A stretch of 64,000 nucleotides of DNA, taken from the NCBI RefSeq assembly GCF_000346465.2, contig NC_034010.1:20738335-20802334 (forward strand), written 5' to 3'. This DNA comes from Prunus persica (Eukaryota; Streptophyta; Magnoliopsida; Rosales; Rosaceae). The first letter of the stretch is position 1. The number at the start of each line of letters is the position of its first letter. A model generated the notes under the pieces. It did not search any database. It worked only from the letters and a program-made list of their open reading frames with translations, and was not told the origin of the DNA. Of this stretch, positions 13,751 to 25,522 are shown piece after piece. The translations under genes were made by a program, and so were the position numbers.

Positions 13751-15807
13751 TGGTAGGAAATACCATATATATCCTCGTAACACGTCATTTTTTTGCAAAA
13801 CTAACAAACCAAGAAGTAATGCAACAAAAATGAAGACTTGGTTTTATATACACCGTACACCGTCATATATATTTTTAAATTATTAAAATTATCGAATTGG
13901 ATCAAGTAAATTTAGGATTTTGATTTGAATATGTGAGATATGCTTGTTTGATCTAGTATTGTAGTTTGTAGCATGCAGTCTCAACTCAACGCAATCTTTT
14001 GGGGTAATGGGAAGTTAATGTTGAGAGAGTTGCTCGCCTATAGGACATGACAAATACTTGAAGTTGAATTGTGACGGTCATATACTGTATTACTGTCACG
14101 TGGTATTATTAATGCACGTAAAAAGTAAGTGATATAATTAATAATATAGGTGTATTGATATAATAATGTGGCAATATAACAGTTACACTCGTAAATTATA
14201 TGTAAAGTGAGATATTGTAGGCCATGGAAAGAAAATGACTTCATGTTTATAAATGAAAAAAAGAAAAGAGTTGGTCATGATGAGGACACTTAAAAGAGTA
14301 AAGATTCAATAAGAGGGCTACAACAAGATGAGTAAATAGTTTAGCACTGGCTCACCCCACGTGATTAAAGGCTATCATGGGTTTGGATTTCATTATTGAA
14401 AGTGATGTCAAGTCGTATATATGGTGATATATATGCATGCGCAACTTACAAATGGTACTGTGTAACTGGAATGGATGAAGTTTTTTTGTTTGGGTAAAAG
14501 ATAATATATACACAGTTTTTCTCTGAACGGACGTCATTGTTGTAGCTATATTTCTTACATTTAAAGTTTGTTTTGTATACTCAATGATGCTCGTTGAAGC
14601 ATATGATATAAGTACAAAAAACATGTCGGAAAATTGAGAAAGGGACGAAAGCGTGGAGGAAAACTGAAACAACAATGGCGTCTATTAAGAAATTTTGGAT
14701 GTCATCCAAATAGGAGAAAATATGTACATATATAATATGCCGGGAAAATTAATTAACTTGAAATGCTTATGCAAAAATATATAGTCTCACATATGATTTT
14801 ATTTATTTCCGCCAGCGGAAATAAAATTAAGAATGAAAATCAAGTAATACCAGAACAAGGTAATTAAAAGTACTAAGACGGAATTCCTTATTTGCATTGA
14901 TATTTTGGGGGGGAAAACTCCAGGAAACAAAACCTCAACTCAACTAAGAAAGAAAGATGAAGAAATGAAGGCTCGGGGCCATGAGGAGAGATGAAGGCCA
15001 TCTGATTGTTAACTGTTTGATAGAGAGATAACAAAACTGAAAACGAAGCTAGGTTTAGAGCTACATGAGCATTTAAAAGCATGCAGGATACGAAACACAG
15101 AGGGTGCACTTACAAGTTACAGTCAGTTCAAAGAACTCGGGTCCGCTGATGAACCTTGTTGCCCCACTTTCACTGCAAAAGACTAGCTAGTATTTAAAGA
15201 AGAACACAATCCAGTGAGGAGAGAGAGAGAGAGAGAGAGAGAGTTTTTTCCTTGGGGTTTAATTAATTATGATTTACATGATGAAGCCCAGTGAATGAAA
15301 CAAGGACCTGCCACCAAACTAAACGCAACTTTTACTGTACCCTTTAATGAAAGAATCTTGCTAATTAAACTGATTAACTAGTTGTTAGTTTAGTGATATT
15401 TCTATTTTTAGAAAAAAACATTGAACTCAGAAATGGATTATTCATGTTGTCCATAAGCAATGCACCTTTATCTGTGGCTCATAACGAAGAAAATCTTTGT
15501 TTTCAGGTGAGGGTCTCAAAGTCTCATGATCCTTAGCCAGGTGTCATGGATAAAGGAGTGTGTGGTAAAATTTAAATTTAAACTTTTTTTTTTTTGTTCA
15601 ATAAATAAATATAAATTTAAACATGGAGAAAACAGATTAAAATTATAAATAAATAAAAAAAATTATTGTTGGACCTAAGTTTAGGCTTGGGATGGAAAGC
15701 TTAAAAACTTGGTACTAATAAATTTAGGCTTGTGTTATGCCAAAATTTATTTGCCTTATGTAGTTATTAGTGGAGATATATCTTATGCGCTAAATTAATT
15801 ATGGACT

Positions 15808-16462
15808 CATTTGAAAGTGATTCTGAATAAGCCAGAATCACGTTCAGAATCACTTCTAGGAATAACCACCTCCCATATACTTCTCCATATAATCACTTGG
15901 GCATGTTAACGTATCAGTAATGGAGAAAGTAAGGAATCAGAGAAGTTAGGAATCGGATAACTACTGAATCGGTATGGGAAGAATCATTCCCATTAAGCTG
16001 TTTACTAAATATATGGAATTAGCAAATGAATGGGATTGATTCCCATTATTATTGTTTACTAATTTGCATGAATAAGAATCCAAATTAATTTTAGAATTAT
16101 GGTAAAGTGGTAAGGATATTTTTGGAAGTTAATTAAGAGAAAACAAGAATGAGAATCGTATCGACTACTCCTCCTAGTTGATTTGATACCTAGTTTTGAG
16201 AGAATGTAATTACTGATTTTGTGGGGCCCACTTATTTTTTCATTCTTGATTGCAAGTAAACGCAAGGGAAGTCAGGAATGGAAATCATTCCCTTTCCTCC
16301 CATACCTATTACTGATACGTAAACATACCCTAAATGATTCTAGGCATAAAAACCACATATGTGCTTCTCTATAAAATGACTTAAAACCATTTGAGGTAAT
16401 TATTTGGAGACATGATTCTCCATAGAAATGCTTTTTGGCCTATCCAGAATCACTCTCAAATA
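15808..16462. mobile_element. Outer MITE-like element interrupted by another MITE
   Basis: Terminal inverted repeats of about 26 bp face each other: catttgaaagtgattctg at 15808-15825 and its near match, reading inward from 16462, share TTTGARAGTGATTCTGRATARGCC. Without the inner insertion the element is about 223 bp. It also carries a direct internal repeat of about 48 bp (15851-15898 and 16332-16380) around motifs TTCTAGG and ATAA. The superfamily is not certain, as no clean target duplication is visible. Confidence 0.65.
15899..16330. mobile_element. Inner 432 bp MITE
   Basis: The left end GGGCATGTTAACGTATCAG and the reverse complement of the right end, GGGTATGTTTACGTATCAG, form terminal inverted repeats of about 23 bp with two mismatches. 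There is no coding capacity. The interior contains GGAAT/ATTCC-type motifs and a GTGGGGCCCAC core. The GGG-starting repeats suggest PIF/Harbinger (Tourist-like) ancestry, but a TTA/TAA target duplication is not evident. Confidence 0.72.
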
Positions 16463-17459
16463 AACTTTATGTGTAATTACACTCCACCCAATCAAAACTA
16501 ACTCATCATATCCCAGCAAAAATTAGAACTTGTTAAAGTTTGTGTTCAAATTCTCAATCCAAAAATACAAGCACACCTAGAGAGAGAGAAAAAAAAAATT
16601 AATCTCATCCTTCGAATGTAGGAACACCTCGTAATATTTATCACCAAAAATAATAATAATAACAAACCAGAATATTCCACGTATTGTGTATTGCGTGCCA
16701 CATACTTGTGATATATATATATATATATATATATGAAGTGTGACACATAAAAGTTGAAAGAAAACTGGTCATTGTATGGCTTTATAGGAACAAATCTTTT
16801 TGTTAGGATACCATATCTTCCACGTGGCCCATTAATTTACTAGGGACAGAAAATATAAATAGGTCATTTTGGTGGCATATACTTTCTGTCTCGTCTTGCG
16901 TATGCATTCACATGTTCATTTTCCTTAATCATATAAATTTATATGGGCCAGCCACTAGGAATATTCTCATTTCCGGGTTTTTTTTTTTTTTTTTCTATTT
17001 TCAGCGAAGTTATGAAATTACGACATCACTAATCTTATTTATTAATATTTCTGGATAAAAAAAGAAAAGAAAAAATCGCAATTTAAAATTGTGGTCAGGA
17101 AGCTAGAATGAGCATGAGCCATAGAAAAGCCAGAACAGCATAAGCCATGGAAGTAGAAATTGATGTTCTTGGGAATATTCTTACCTCTTCCAATTACACC
17201 TGTCTTGACTTTAAAAAAAAGCACGCTCTAAAAGCAGATGAATAGACTAAAATTAAAATAAGATGATCAAATCAAGTGTAAGATAGGTGACTTTTAGGTC
17301 CATGTGAAACTTGTGTCTAAAAAGACAAATTTGTAGGTCAAAAGCAAACTCGGTTTTAGTGGAGAAACCAACCAAATTACAATATTAACTTTGGGATTTT
17401 TTTATAATTATTTGAGCAAATCAACATTGAGATTTTTATTAGCGTAATATCTCTATTAG

Positions 17460-17975
17460 GGCAAATTATCAACCTGGCCGTGTTTGTGCCGTACTTGGCT
17501 CATTTAACTTTAATTTTTTTATTCTTGAATTTCTTTAAACAAAAAATTCATGTTAGCATATTAAATTTATATAAAAATAAAATAAAATAATATGTTCATA
17601 TCTTATATGTAATATAGGACTAAAATTTGAGGATTTGTTGTAGCATTTGTTTATTGGCCACCAAATCAAAGTCCATATATGTAGATATCAAAGAGGGGAA
17701 TGAGGCTAAGATATGGTTTATGTAAAGTGGGCTTTGACAATAAATAAATAAATGGATCGGGCCAGGCTTGAAGCAGGTTTGGGCCAAGCACGATTCATGT
17801 TGGGCCGTGGGTAGGTCCAATCTGTTGGGGCTTAATTTTCTAATTCTGGCACGACCCATGCTTTTGTGTTGTGCCTAGCACAGGCATTCAATAATCATAC
17901 TTGGACCATGCCGTGCCCCATTTAAATAGGCTAAACTCGTGCCGTGCTGGATCGATTCTGCCCATTTGACACCTC
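17460..17975. repeat. Degenerate GGCC/GGCACG-rich repeat
   Basis: Repeated GGGCC, GCACGGC and GTGCCGTGC words plus a CCCATTTGACACCTCTA end look like a decayed dispersed plant repeat. No open frame or paired terminal repeats were found, so the class is open. Confidence 0.3.
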
Positions 17976-18869
17976 TATATCTAAGTTTGAATTCTCATTC
18001 CTTACAGATAAAAAATAGAAAAGTTCCCCTAGTTTTATAGGATTGATTTTTTTTTTTTTTCAAAAATAATGGACTATCAACCCTTTTTTTTAAAAAAATA
18101 ATTTATTTATCATTTTCCTTTTTTTTTTCTTCAGTTTTAAATTCAATAGGGTTTATTCTAAATGTCTAATTGTCTTCTTATTTAATAAAATATGTATTTA
18201 AAAAAAAAACTGTTATTCACACTCTAAAATAGTCATTATGCACTCCACATGTATTACTAAACTCATTCATTAAAGCTAATGAGTTTCCATCACAGTGGTG
18301 GTGGATTCCCCCTCTCCCATGACATCCAGAAGGATCGAATCCAATGAAATTTCTTTTCTCCAATATAACAAAAAAATCTCATTTTTATTAAATTAATATA
18401 AAAATAATATACAACGACTTTTTTCGAGTGCGAATAACAACTTGGTTTGAAAAACATTCGTCGATATTTATCCAACTACACTGCTGAATTATGGACTTTA
18501 TTTTATGTCCTACAGTTGGCCCATTTTCTAAGAGCAGAGCAGGTATTGAGGATTAAGGTTGATGTAGCCTACAAATGGGCTTGCCATTTCCATTTTGTGC
18601 TTAGATTTGGGTCTATCTACACTTGATAAACTGGGCTTGAATTTCAGCTAGAGTGATTTGTTGTTAGTTTGGGCCTTTGGCCTCCGTTGTCTTCTCTCTG
18701 TTTCTTCATTTCTTCTTCAGGTCTCTCATACATAAACCCCTGAATTAAGGTACCTACCTGTGTTGTGGTGACCAAAATCAATCGAAATTCAATTCAATTC
18801 AGTTCTGCGGTGAAACCCAGAAAGAGAGAAAGAAAGAGAGAAACGTCATCAATCGGAATTGAAATTGTA

Positions 18870-20867
18870 ATGGCAATGTCGGTGGAAATCGGAGGAGGGA
18901 CGTTATCGGAAATATATCAGAGCGCCAAGAAGCTATTGTTGAGAACAAGAGACGCCCTTGAGAAGCTGGAGAGATTGGAGAACGCAGGCGGCATCGACTC
19001 CCCGGACCTTTCCACGTCCGTCAAAAGAGACATTTCTCAGATTCAGTCTTTCTGCGCCGAGATGGACCGCCTCTGGCGATCTGTTGGCGCCAAATCCCAA
19101 CGCGATCTCTGGAAAAGGTTGGTTTTCTTTCATTGATCCCTTCAACCTTGATTTGGGTTTTTGTCTTCTGCATTTAATTGTAATTGGACTTGGTTTTTTT
19201 GTTCATGAATTCCTTGAGCCTTGAGTTGGGTTTTTGTCATTTTTGTATATTATAATTGTAATAGGAATAGTGTTTTTTTTCATCATCAATTCCTTGAGCA
19301 TTGAGGTGGGTTTTTTGTCATTTTTGTATATTGTGGTTGTAATTGTAATTGGGTTTCTTTTAACTGGATCCTATTTTGCTTCTTGTTACGCAGAAAAGTA
19401 GAACAAATAGCGGAAGAGGCTCAGTCTTTGAAAGAAAGTCTGGATAAGTATAATTTGAGGAATCAGAAGAGGGCCCAAGAAGCCAGAGAGAGGGCAGAGT
19501 TGCTTGGAAGAGCTGTATGCAACTCCCAACCCTTATACTTTTTATTTACTACCTCATTCTGATGTATGCCTTTGTTTAATATGCCTTTGTCTTATGATGT
19601 AGAATGGGGAGGGTGCTCATGTTTTGAGAATCTTTGATGATGAGGCACAAGCAAGGGCGTCAGTTCGTAGTTCTTCTCGCATGCTTGAAGAAGCCAGTGC
19701 TACTGGAGAAAGTATTCTTAGGAAATATGCAGAACAAAGGGATTGGCTAAAGGTATCACCCATATTTGTGCTCACTGTTATGCAACTCACTTTGCACCAA
19801 TTATTGAAAGAAAAACGATAGTGAATTTGCAATTTGTGTCTTGAATATAGTTAAAACATTCATTAATAAGCTTACTGTTAATGGTAGCTCTTCTTTAAAA
19901 TTGTGCACAATTAGTAGATACTCTGGTTTTATAGCAAATTCTATTACTATGATAGGACAGCTGTGTACTGTAAGAAAATTGATTGATTTGGCATTTGACA
20001 TTTTAATTAATTTTCAACAGTCAAACGGCAGGATATGATTCATAGCAAGGACAATTCTTTTATATGAGTACATGTGATGCAGGACAAGAGATAGAATTAG
20101 CGAGGAAGTAGAGAGAATAGGGAACTAAAACAATGATCAAATTAGGATAACTGAAACCAATATTTTTAATCACAACCACCTATACCTACAGAGAAAATAC
20201 TTTGATATAGCACTTCCCTAGTTATAGGATTAAATATATGATGAATTGTAACCAAGAGTCCTCAGGTGGCTCAACTCCCTGACCTTGAGCACTTTGATAC
20301 ATTGATGATAATTGGAATACTCAATTGCCTCAAAATAAATTTGAAAAATAACTCAACAATGCTTTGATATACCAAGAGAATTTCAGAGGCTTAACTCACT
20401 GACCTCGGGCACTTTGCTGTATTGATGAAGGTTGGAATCCATGATTGCCTCATAATAGAGTTGAACAAGATCAAAGAAACATATAATTTCTTCCGTTGGA
20501 TTTTAATCTTCCATCTTTCCCTTTAGAATGACTTTTGTAGCAATTGGAAGTCAAGTCATAGGAAATTGAACTCAATATGGGTAAAAAGAAAAGGGAAATT
20601 GAAAAGGCCAAGAGCTTTGATACATAACAGTTAGTGATGTATTACATGTTTGTTGCTACTAATGCTTGTTAAAATAATGGTGAATTCTCTGTTGACTTGT
20701 TTCAGAGTGCACAACGAAAAGGATTGGATGTCCTGAACACAGTGGGTCTCTCTAACTCTGTTTTGAAGCTCATTGAGAGGCGGAACCGTGTTGATCAGTC
20801 GATCAAGTATGCAGGCATGATTCTGACTGTTGTCATTGTTGTGTATCTCATATGGAGGTGGAGGTGA
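18870..20867 (+). CDS. MEMB11: Membrin, Golgi Qb-SNARE
   Basis: Four exons: 18870-19117, 19394-19514, 19603-19752 and 20706-20867, giving 226 aa, the normal membrin length. Membrins are tail-anchored t-SNAREs that act in ER-to-Golgi and intra-Golgi fusion together with Qa, Qc and R SNAREs. An N-terminal helical region (residues 1-125) contains SVKRDI and SQRDLWKRK. The SNARE motif runs about 130-200 with KSAQRKGLDVLNTVGLSNSV near its end, followed by IERRNRVDQSIKYAG and one C-terminal membrane helix ending IWRWR. Two in-frame ATGs lie close together (MAMSVEIG); I took the first. As a tail-anchored protein it is the kind of client handled by the GET pathway. Introns are GT-AG. Confidence 0.95.
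20245..20470. repeat. Diverged tandem duplication in membrin intron 3
   Basis: Two adjacent copies of a unit of about 120 bp both start CCAAGAG and contain CTCACTGACCT or CTCCCTGACCT followed by GCACTTTG and ATTGCCTCA. They are roughly 75-80 percent alike by eye, so the duplication is old. Confidence 0.65.
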
Positions 20868-21874
20868 TGACGTATGCTTGAAATGTTGCGAGCCTATTTT
20901 GTTTCTATTTTTGTGGGAAGATGATATAATTTCCGATTGTATGTTCTCCCCTTTGAACAAGGCAAACGAGCTTGTACAAGACAAACTTGTATAAATATGA
21001 ATTTACGCCCAGTGGTGGTATACCTTTTATTTGATTATTTTGTCTTCACGTGGATGGGTTAAATCTTTGAGTCTGAGGTAGCTGTTTGTTAGTAGTACAA
21101 GCTGTTATGTAATTTGTAGACCCATTGTATATGGTTGTCTGGTTGAAGATGAAGTTGAAAGATACATCTTACGTTTCAATTGCCAAAATGTTCTTTGCAT
21201 TTGATAAATTTTATCTCTGTATATGGTTGTCAAATTCAAATGGACCCTTCATTTTTATTTATTATTTTGGTAATAGTCTATGTTTAACCATATTTTCACT
21301 TGTTATATGAGGTCCTAACTTGAAAAGCGTGGCAGCTATTAGATTGGATTTCTTTTATAAGAACATTTTTGCCCATCACTTTAATCAAGGTGTACTCTCA
21401 CTCCATGGGCATAACCACGGTTAAACTCATTATGAACACGTGTCAAATACTAAGTATACCTTGAATATTGATTTCTTTTATACATTAATTCTGCTCGGGC
21501 TCTCATGCATTTGATAATCCACAATGTAAATTCAAAACTATATAAACAGACACCATTATGAAGACAGTTCAAATCCAAGAATTTTGCATTTATCATGAAT
21601 TTAAATTCTCAATAATGAATCATTTTTCTGAATGAAAAATTTCACTGTACATTACAGTGTACGAACAAGCATCCTAGAGATCATGTATTAAAAATTGATC
21701 CCTACATAAATGAACAAAACTAATCTGAATAACTGACTGGCTGTCAAAAATTTGGATACAGGATTGCTACAATTGTTCATTGATGCCTTCACGGCCACCA
21801 TAGCAATGGCTCATGCAAACTGAAGGAAATGTTCTTGTCTAAAATATTCACGGAACTAGATGGAGTAAAGTAAC
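20868..21874. other. Membrin 3' UTR and start of the ZFWD duplication unit
   Basis: The membrin 3' UTR extends to about 21000. From about 21115 the sequence is homologous to the region beginning at about 24965 (shared GTAGACCCA and GAAAGATACATCTTACGTTTCAATT), marking the left border of the tandem duplication. No coding sequence is seen before 21875. Confidence 0.6.
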
Positions 21875-23715
21875 TCATGAAGACTCCACTTTGACGGCAG
21901 GAGGATCCATCCACTTCCAAACAGAAAGGACACCAGTTGCATCCCCACTGAAGAATAGTCCTCCAGGTCCTACCTCGACGGTCCGAACTTCTTGTTTTGC
22001 AAATAATCTGCCTCTTTCAGTGAATGATGGCAGTTCATATATGCGGACAGAATTATCATTGCAAGAAGAAAGCAAGATTGGCTTGCTTTCTGCATCTGTC
22101 ATTCCGGCAAGATCAAGAACACCCTGCTCTTCGTTGTGAGTGTAGGTCACTTCCAAACCACCTCCTTCAGTGGCAGCCCACACCTTTATCGTGTCGTCCA
22201 GTGAGCATGAGAGCAAGAACTGATCCCAGCAAAGAAGAGACATCACCACACCAGAATGCCCATTTAGTGTCAGAACACCCTGCAAAGTATAAAGGTCCCA
22301 CACCTGAAACAAAAAGAACATTACAGTAAATTACACGAGGAATTTGAATACAGAAGCACTCCATAATCAGATTATTGGAATAAATCATTTTGCTCCCTCT
22401 ATTGTAAATAGAGGAGGGGACATATAGTCGAAGCTGACAAAACTTGTTTGTAGATGCCACAAACTTACCTTAATTGTATGGTCCACAGAACCCGAGTAAA
22501 GCCTGTTGCGCCCAACAGTTAAACATACCACAGCACCAGTGTGGCCCTTCAGAGTTGCAGCAGGATAAAATGGCGGATTAGTTTCAGTGCTACCTTTCCA
22601 CACACATATATCACCATTCTGCAATATTAAAAGAAACAGATAAATCAATTGAAAATGGTGCACTATGAATAAAAGGAGGAACATATATCCTAAAATCCCA
22701 GCTACGCAATAATTAGGAAAGCTGCGGAATTGTTAGGCTCTTTACCTGTGTCCCAGCGAAAAGCATTTCATTACCAACCACCATAGCATGCACTTGGCCA
22801 ACAGGTCCATCCAGGTTGAATTCAGAATTTGTCTCAGTATTCCAAACCTGCAACATCAAGCAAAATCAGCATACATATTGAAGTTGAACCAACCAAGCTA
22901 CTAAAAAAAAGTGCTCCAGTTAAAACAATGAAATACCTTAACAAGATTTGGTACACCAGCAAAAACCCATGGGCCCTCACTAATTAAAGAACCTGCTTCA
23001 CCACCAAGATCAATCGCACTGCCACATTCACCAGTATGGCAGTCCCAAACTCTGGCTGTTCCATCTTTACTGGTTGAATAAAGCTTGTTAGTTCGTTCAG
23101 GAAGGGCAATACCAGTGACAGCCTGTTAACATAAATTTCACAATTATTATTTCCGAAGAGGAACAGAACAAATTAAAAAAGAAAACATATTTCGAAAATT
23201 AAAAATACCTTCGTGTGCCCTTGGAGCTTTGCCAACATGGAGAACTCCTCACCACGGAACCAGTTATGCAAATACAGGCATCGATCACCTTTCACACAGT
23301 TTCCATCTACCCAGAACTTACAGACATTTTTTGGAGTAGGATTGCTTTTCTGGGCAGCATTGCTTTTCTGAGGAGCATTGCTTTTCTTAGGAGCATTGCT
23401 TTTCTGAGTCTGAGCAGCATTGCTTTCTTGAGGAGCATTGATTTTCTGAGGAGCATTGCTTTTCTGAGTAGCATTGCATGCATTGCCCTCTCCCGTGGCA
23501 GTTCCTTCCTTCGTCCAAAGAAGAGACGACTTCTTTGAAATTTGAGGGTTCATGGATGAAGGCGGTGCATCCGCGTGCAGGAAACGACAGAATTCCCGTG
23601 TGCACCTTCCAGCAGCCCAAAAGGCGCAAACAGTTTTTGAAGGTCCTCCTGCAGGTCGAGCATACACTGATCTTTCTGGTCTATTGGTGTGCTTCCTCAC
23701 TACCTTAGTGGCCAT
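21875..23715 (-). CDS. CCCH zinc finger/WD40 repeat protein, ZFWD type, copy A
   Basis: Five exons, all phase 0: 23715-23209, 23122-22937, 22847-22746, 22618-22469 and 22303-21875, giving 457 aa. Two CCCH fingers are visible: C30-X7-C38-X4-C43-X3-H47 and C132-X7-C-X5-C-X3-H150. The C-terminal two thirds is a WD40 propeller with repeated GHT.AV, GSVDHTIKVWD and SLDDTIKVW blocks. Family members are thought to be RNA-binding or scaffold proteins; the specific target here is unknown. Between the fingers is a low-complexity tract of about 55 residues built from KSNAPQ-like hexapeptides. The start ATG directly follows a likely 5' UTR intron acceptor (TTAATAG then T then ATG). An in-frame upstream extension would lie inside that intron. 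It is paired with copy B at 25523-27383. Confidence 0.93.
23337..23480. repeat. 18-bp coding minisatellite in ZFWD copy A
   Basis: About seven imperfect 18-bp units, read on the plus strand as GCATTGCTTTTCTGAGGA variants, encode the KSNAPQ hexapeptide array between the two CCCH fingers. Unit number differs from copy B. Confidence 0.85.
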
Positions 23716-25522
23716 ACTATTAACACAAAATTTGAAACCAATAAGAAATCGCAGAGAGACAGCTTTGAAGATCACCCCCTCAAACAGAATTTCAATATTT
23801 CATCGATCTTCAGAAAACCCTAAAAATATATGAAACCCGATAAGCCTTGAAATCCAAATCGACGTACGATCAGCCTCTAAGAATCGTGAAACTAGCGAGG
23901 GTGGATTCTTCAAATCCTCTAAATCAATTCGAAAACTTTTCAAACTAGCCAGTCGCCGATCCCAAGGCGTATCCTAAACAACAATAAAAGTAACCCTAAA
24001 ATCGAAACCCTAGATATCCAGTTTGAGGGAGCATCAAACCCATAACCAAAAACCATTATCCTCAAGAAATACGCGTTCGGCGAAAAAAATAGCCTCTTGG
24101 GTATCAATTAACGGTCGAAAACGAACAAAACCCTAGAAGGAACAATACGATTGCAGAGACGCGTGAAGAGAAGAAGCAAACCTGATCGATTCGATTGGGA
24201 GAGAGATTTGAGCTTTGAAGCTATTCGATTATCGTCTGGACTGATTTCGAAGCACAGTCAATCCAAATGGACGAACGATCAAAGAGAAAGAAAACGATCA
24301 CGGAGAAAGAAAGAAAATGCCTTTTGCTTTCGTTGCGATTGAAACCCTAATTGTAAGCGAAACTTCGATCACTCTGGCCTGAAGCTGATCTTCTATGTGT
24401 GTATATATAGTTGGCGTAGGCTGGAGACTTTCCAACTGGCGCCAGGAAAGAAGTATTGCGTTCGTAGACGCGGTGATCGTAGAACTGATCGTGACCGTCC
24501 GATATAAAGCAACTATTTCTGACCGTCAGATCTAATATATTTTTGTCGTTTTCTCTTTATTTCTTTTTAAACCAAACTAGCTTTCTTTCGGACAAAAAAA
24601 AAACCTAACTAACTTTTTATCAAAAGCAATTTCTTTGTTTGCAATTATTTAACTAAATCATTTTCACCCATGCCTCTGGAAAATCATAAAGTAAAAATAT
24701 AATAGATCAGCATGCTAGTGGTTAATAAAATAAAAATATTTAAACTTAAGGAGTTAAAAGGCTTTTTAAGATCGAGAGAACTTATATATAAGCTAACGAA
24801 GTTTAGTCATGTAAAAAAAGAGTTTGATTTGCATACAAGTGGTCTCAAGTTCAAACTTCTCTCAAACCTCGATAATATTTGAATACCCCTCCCCTTCCTA
24901 ACTTTCCAAAAAAAAAAATATATATATATATAGCGATTTAGATAACATTACAAGATCCACTATATGTAGACCCACATTGAAAGATACATCTTACGTTTCA
25001 ATTACCAAAATGATGTTCTTTGCATTTCATAGATTTTATCTCTATGAACAAGTCTCGCCCCCAACTCCTTCGTGCGAGTGCCAAGTGTGGCAGCTATCTC
25101 AGATTGGATTTCTTTTACCTCCTTTAATGAAAGTTCTTAGTGACCAAAAAATAAAGGATTGGATTTCTTCTACGAAAACAGCCACCAATCTTAGATTGTG
25201 TTTGAATCCCTCGAATGACATAGACTGGAAGGGGTAAGTAAATTCAAAATTAGAACTGCATTTATAATGACTTTAAATTCTCAATAATGAATCATTTTTC
25301 AGATTGAAAAATTTCACTGTACATTAACAGTGTAAGAACAAACATCACAGAGGGATCATGTATTAAAAATTGATCCCCACAGAAATGAACACAACTAATT
25401 TGAATAGCTGACTGGCTTTAGATACAGGATTGCTACAATTGATGTTTCACGGCCACCATAGCAATGGCTCTTGCAAGCTGACGGAAATAAAATATTCACG
25501 GAACTGGCTGCAGTAAAGTAAC
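23716..25522 (-). promoter_or_regulatory. 5' UTR intron, leader, promoter of ZFWD copy A, and junction with unit B
   Basis: A 5' UTR intron probably spans about 24180-23717 (donor GTTTGCTTC, acceptor TAATAG just before the ATG). The leader continues to about 24370. Upstream is an AT-rich flank that joins unit B at about 24961. From there to 25522 lies the 3' flank of copy B. Confidence 0.55.
24401..24410 (-). promoter_or_regulatory. TATA box of ZFWD copy A
   Basis: CTATATATAC on the minus strand lies about 225 bp upstream of the UTR intron donor. The same element with the same flanks is found in copy B, which supports a core promoter role. Confidence 0.6.

Larger units (their letters stand above)
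13751..18869. other. 5 kb repeat-rich spacer between SPX-MFS and membrin
   Basis: This is AT-rich DNA with no supported gene. It contains GA runs at 15218-15243, an AT microsatellite at 16710-16733, a nested MITE pair (listed separately) and a degraded stretch rich in GGCC/GGCACG motifs at about 17740-17970. The last 150 bp before 18870 include the CT-rich and GA-rich leader of the membrin gene. Confidence 0.5.
21115..24960. repeat. Tandem duplication unit A (ZFWD gene copy A)
   Basis: A direct repeat of about 3.7-3.8 kb with the next unit at about 24961-28600. It includes the complete gene, its promoter and an AT-rich 5' flank containing an old SINE-like relic (24680-24890). Exons are almost identical; introns differ by substitutions and small indels. 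Confidence 0.85.

Noticed and set aside
23175..23775. N-terminal extension of ZFWD copy A starting at 23775
   Set aside because: The extension sits in the presumed 5' UTR intron and is not conserved in copy B. The ATG at 23715 is shared by both.
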